Of a stretch of 64,000 bases of DNA, positions 63,887-64,000 are shown piece by piece. Positions within the stretch are counted from its first letter, which is position 1. The number at the start of each line of letters is the position of its first letter. The translations under genes and the position numbers were made by a program. This stretch comes from JBBSZK01 sp964428325. Lineage in GTDB: Archaea; Nanobdellota; Nanobdellia; Pacearchaeales; GW2011-AR1. The stretch spans positions 50,803 to 114,802 of the forward strand of contig CAYRXU010000002.1 of the NCBI GenBank assembly GCA_964428325.1, read 5' to 3'. The notes below the pieces were generated by a model. That model saw nothing but the letters and a program-made list of their open reading frames with translations. It did no database searches and was not told the origin of the DNA.

Positions 63887-64000
63887 TTACGACCCAAATC
63901 TCTTAAGCAATAAATAGATAGCCGCACCCGCGCCAATAAGAAACAAAAGCCAGATAAGCATAGAAGTAAGAGAGTCCATCTCAATAAGTCCGCGTTTCAT
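63887..64000 (-). CDS. tiny pilin-like membrane protein (gene 1 of cluster)
   Basis: A 37-residue protein whose ATG is exactly at the window edge (64000): MKRGLIEMDSLTSMLIWLLF, then LIGAGAAIYLLLKRFGS. It has the KRG start of its neighbours and one membrane helix. Because the window ends there, a longer N-terminus cannot be excluded. It is 31 bp from the next gene of the cluster. Confidence 0.55.
   Translation of the reverse strand: MKRGLIEMDSLTSMLIWLLFLIGAGAAIYLLLKRFGS

Noticed and set aside
1..64000. CRISPR arrays, insertion sequences or rRNA genes
   Set aside because: I saw no regularly spaced direct repeats, no transposase and no rRNA in the window.

Overview
This window looks like chromosomal sequence from a DPANN-type archaeon, most like Woesearchaeota or Pacearchaeota; that placement is my inference from gene content, not a computed phylogeny. 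The archaeal signs are TFB, TFE, RadA, RPA, GINS, the RecJ-like GAN nuclease, SRP54/FtsY, aIF2-alpha, aEF1-beta, Nop10, Lsm, Bud32, the tRNA splicing endonuclease, and the proteins eS1, eS8, eS17, eS27, uS15 and eL42. The bacterial-looking parts are typical of small-genome archaea that exchange genes with CPR bacteria: a short bacterial-type AlaRS, a bacterial-type LeuRS carrying a Nudix domain, ScpB, UppP, and a lengthened NDK. Many starts lie 20-30 nt downstream of a TATA-like box, which implies leaderless mRNAs. Genes inside operons usually overlap as ATGA or TGATG. Coding density is very high. A 100-base run of N at 45946-46045 is a scaffold gap that removes the 3' end of ftsY.

Layout. 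1-5251 (minus): an HTH protein cut by the window edge, a membrane thioredoxin-like protein with a GT2 glycosyltransferase, scpB, and a SpoIIM-rhomboid-TFE operon. 5352-9578: two coiled-coil proteins, a DM13 protein, alaS, uppP and a zinc microprotein. 9748-15864: a conserved unknown coupled to leuS, a membrane protein, endA, a winged-helix protein, eS17 and tRNA-Met. 15920-20321: DUF1428, HIT, a ZIP transporter divergent from a Fur-type regulator with a Fur-like box between them, glyS, and a PadR cassette between tRNA-Cys and tRNA-Arg. 20347-25213: a 1530-residue LamG/Ig-like surface protein and its small membrane partner. 25295-28795: RNase Z, Lsm, eS8, two small proteins, TFB and tRNA-Leu. 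29253-36926: an operon of a 45-residue protein, a pilin-like 617-residue protein and a 1898-residue exported protein. 37048-38566: tRNA-Val, eL42, eS1 and tRNA-Thr. 38630-42435: a six-gene copper-handling operon. 42436-44859: an HTH/membrane pair, an apparent structured RNA, GINS and a phosphoglycerate mutase. 44882-51448: FtsY, SRP54, Bud32, tRNA-Gln, uS15, GAN, eS27, aIF2-alpha, Nop10 and UDG. 51530-57105: NDK, tRNA-Arg, a pair of Tpa1-like oxygenase genes, RadA, RPA and aEF1-beta. 57136-64000: a HIT-like protein lacking its catalytic histidines, a prepilin peptidase, an AI-2E-type permease, and a run of eight pilin-like genes.

The most novel candidates are: (1) the pilin-like gene run near a prepilin peptidase, together with the separate operon for the giant exported protein, which may form a DPANN surface apparatus; (2) a compact, strongly paired intergenic RNA at 43478-43640 with a near-complete anti-16S Shine-Dalgarno and a 26-codon ORF; (3) two consecutive genes that look like a split Tpa1/OGFOD1 ribosomal prolyl hydroxylase; (4) the LeuRS-Nudix fusion; and (5) a PadR cassette bounded by short tRNA-derived repeats with paired operators around one shared TATA box.
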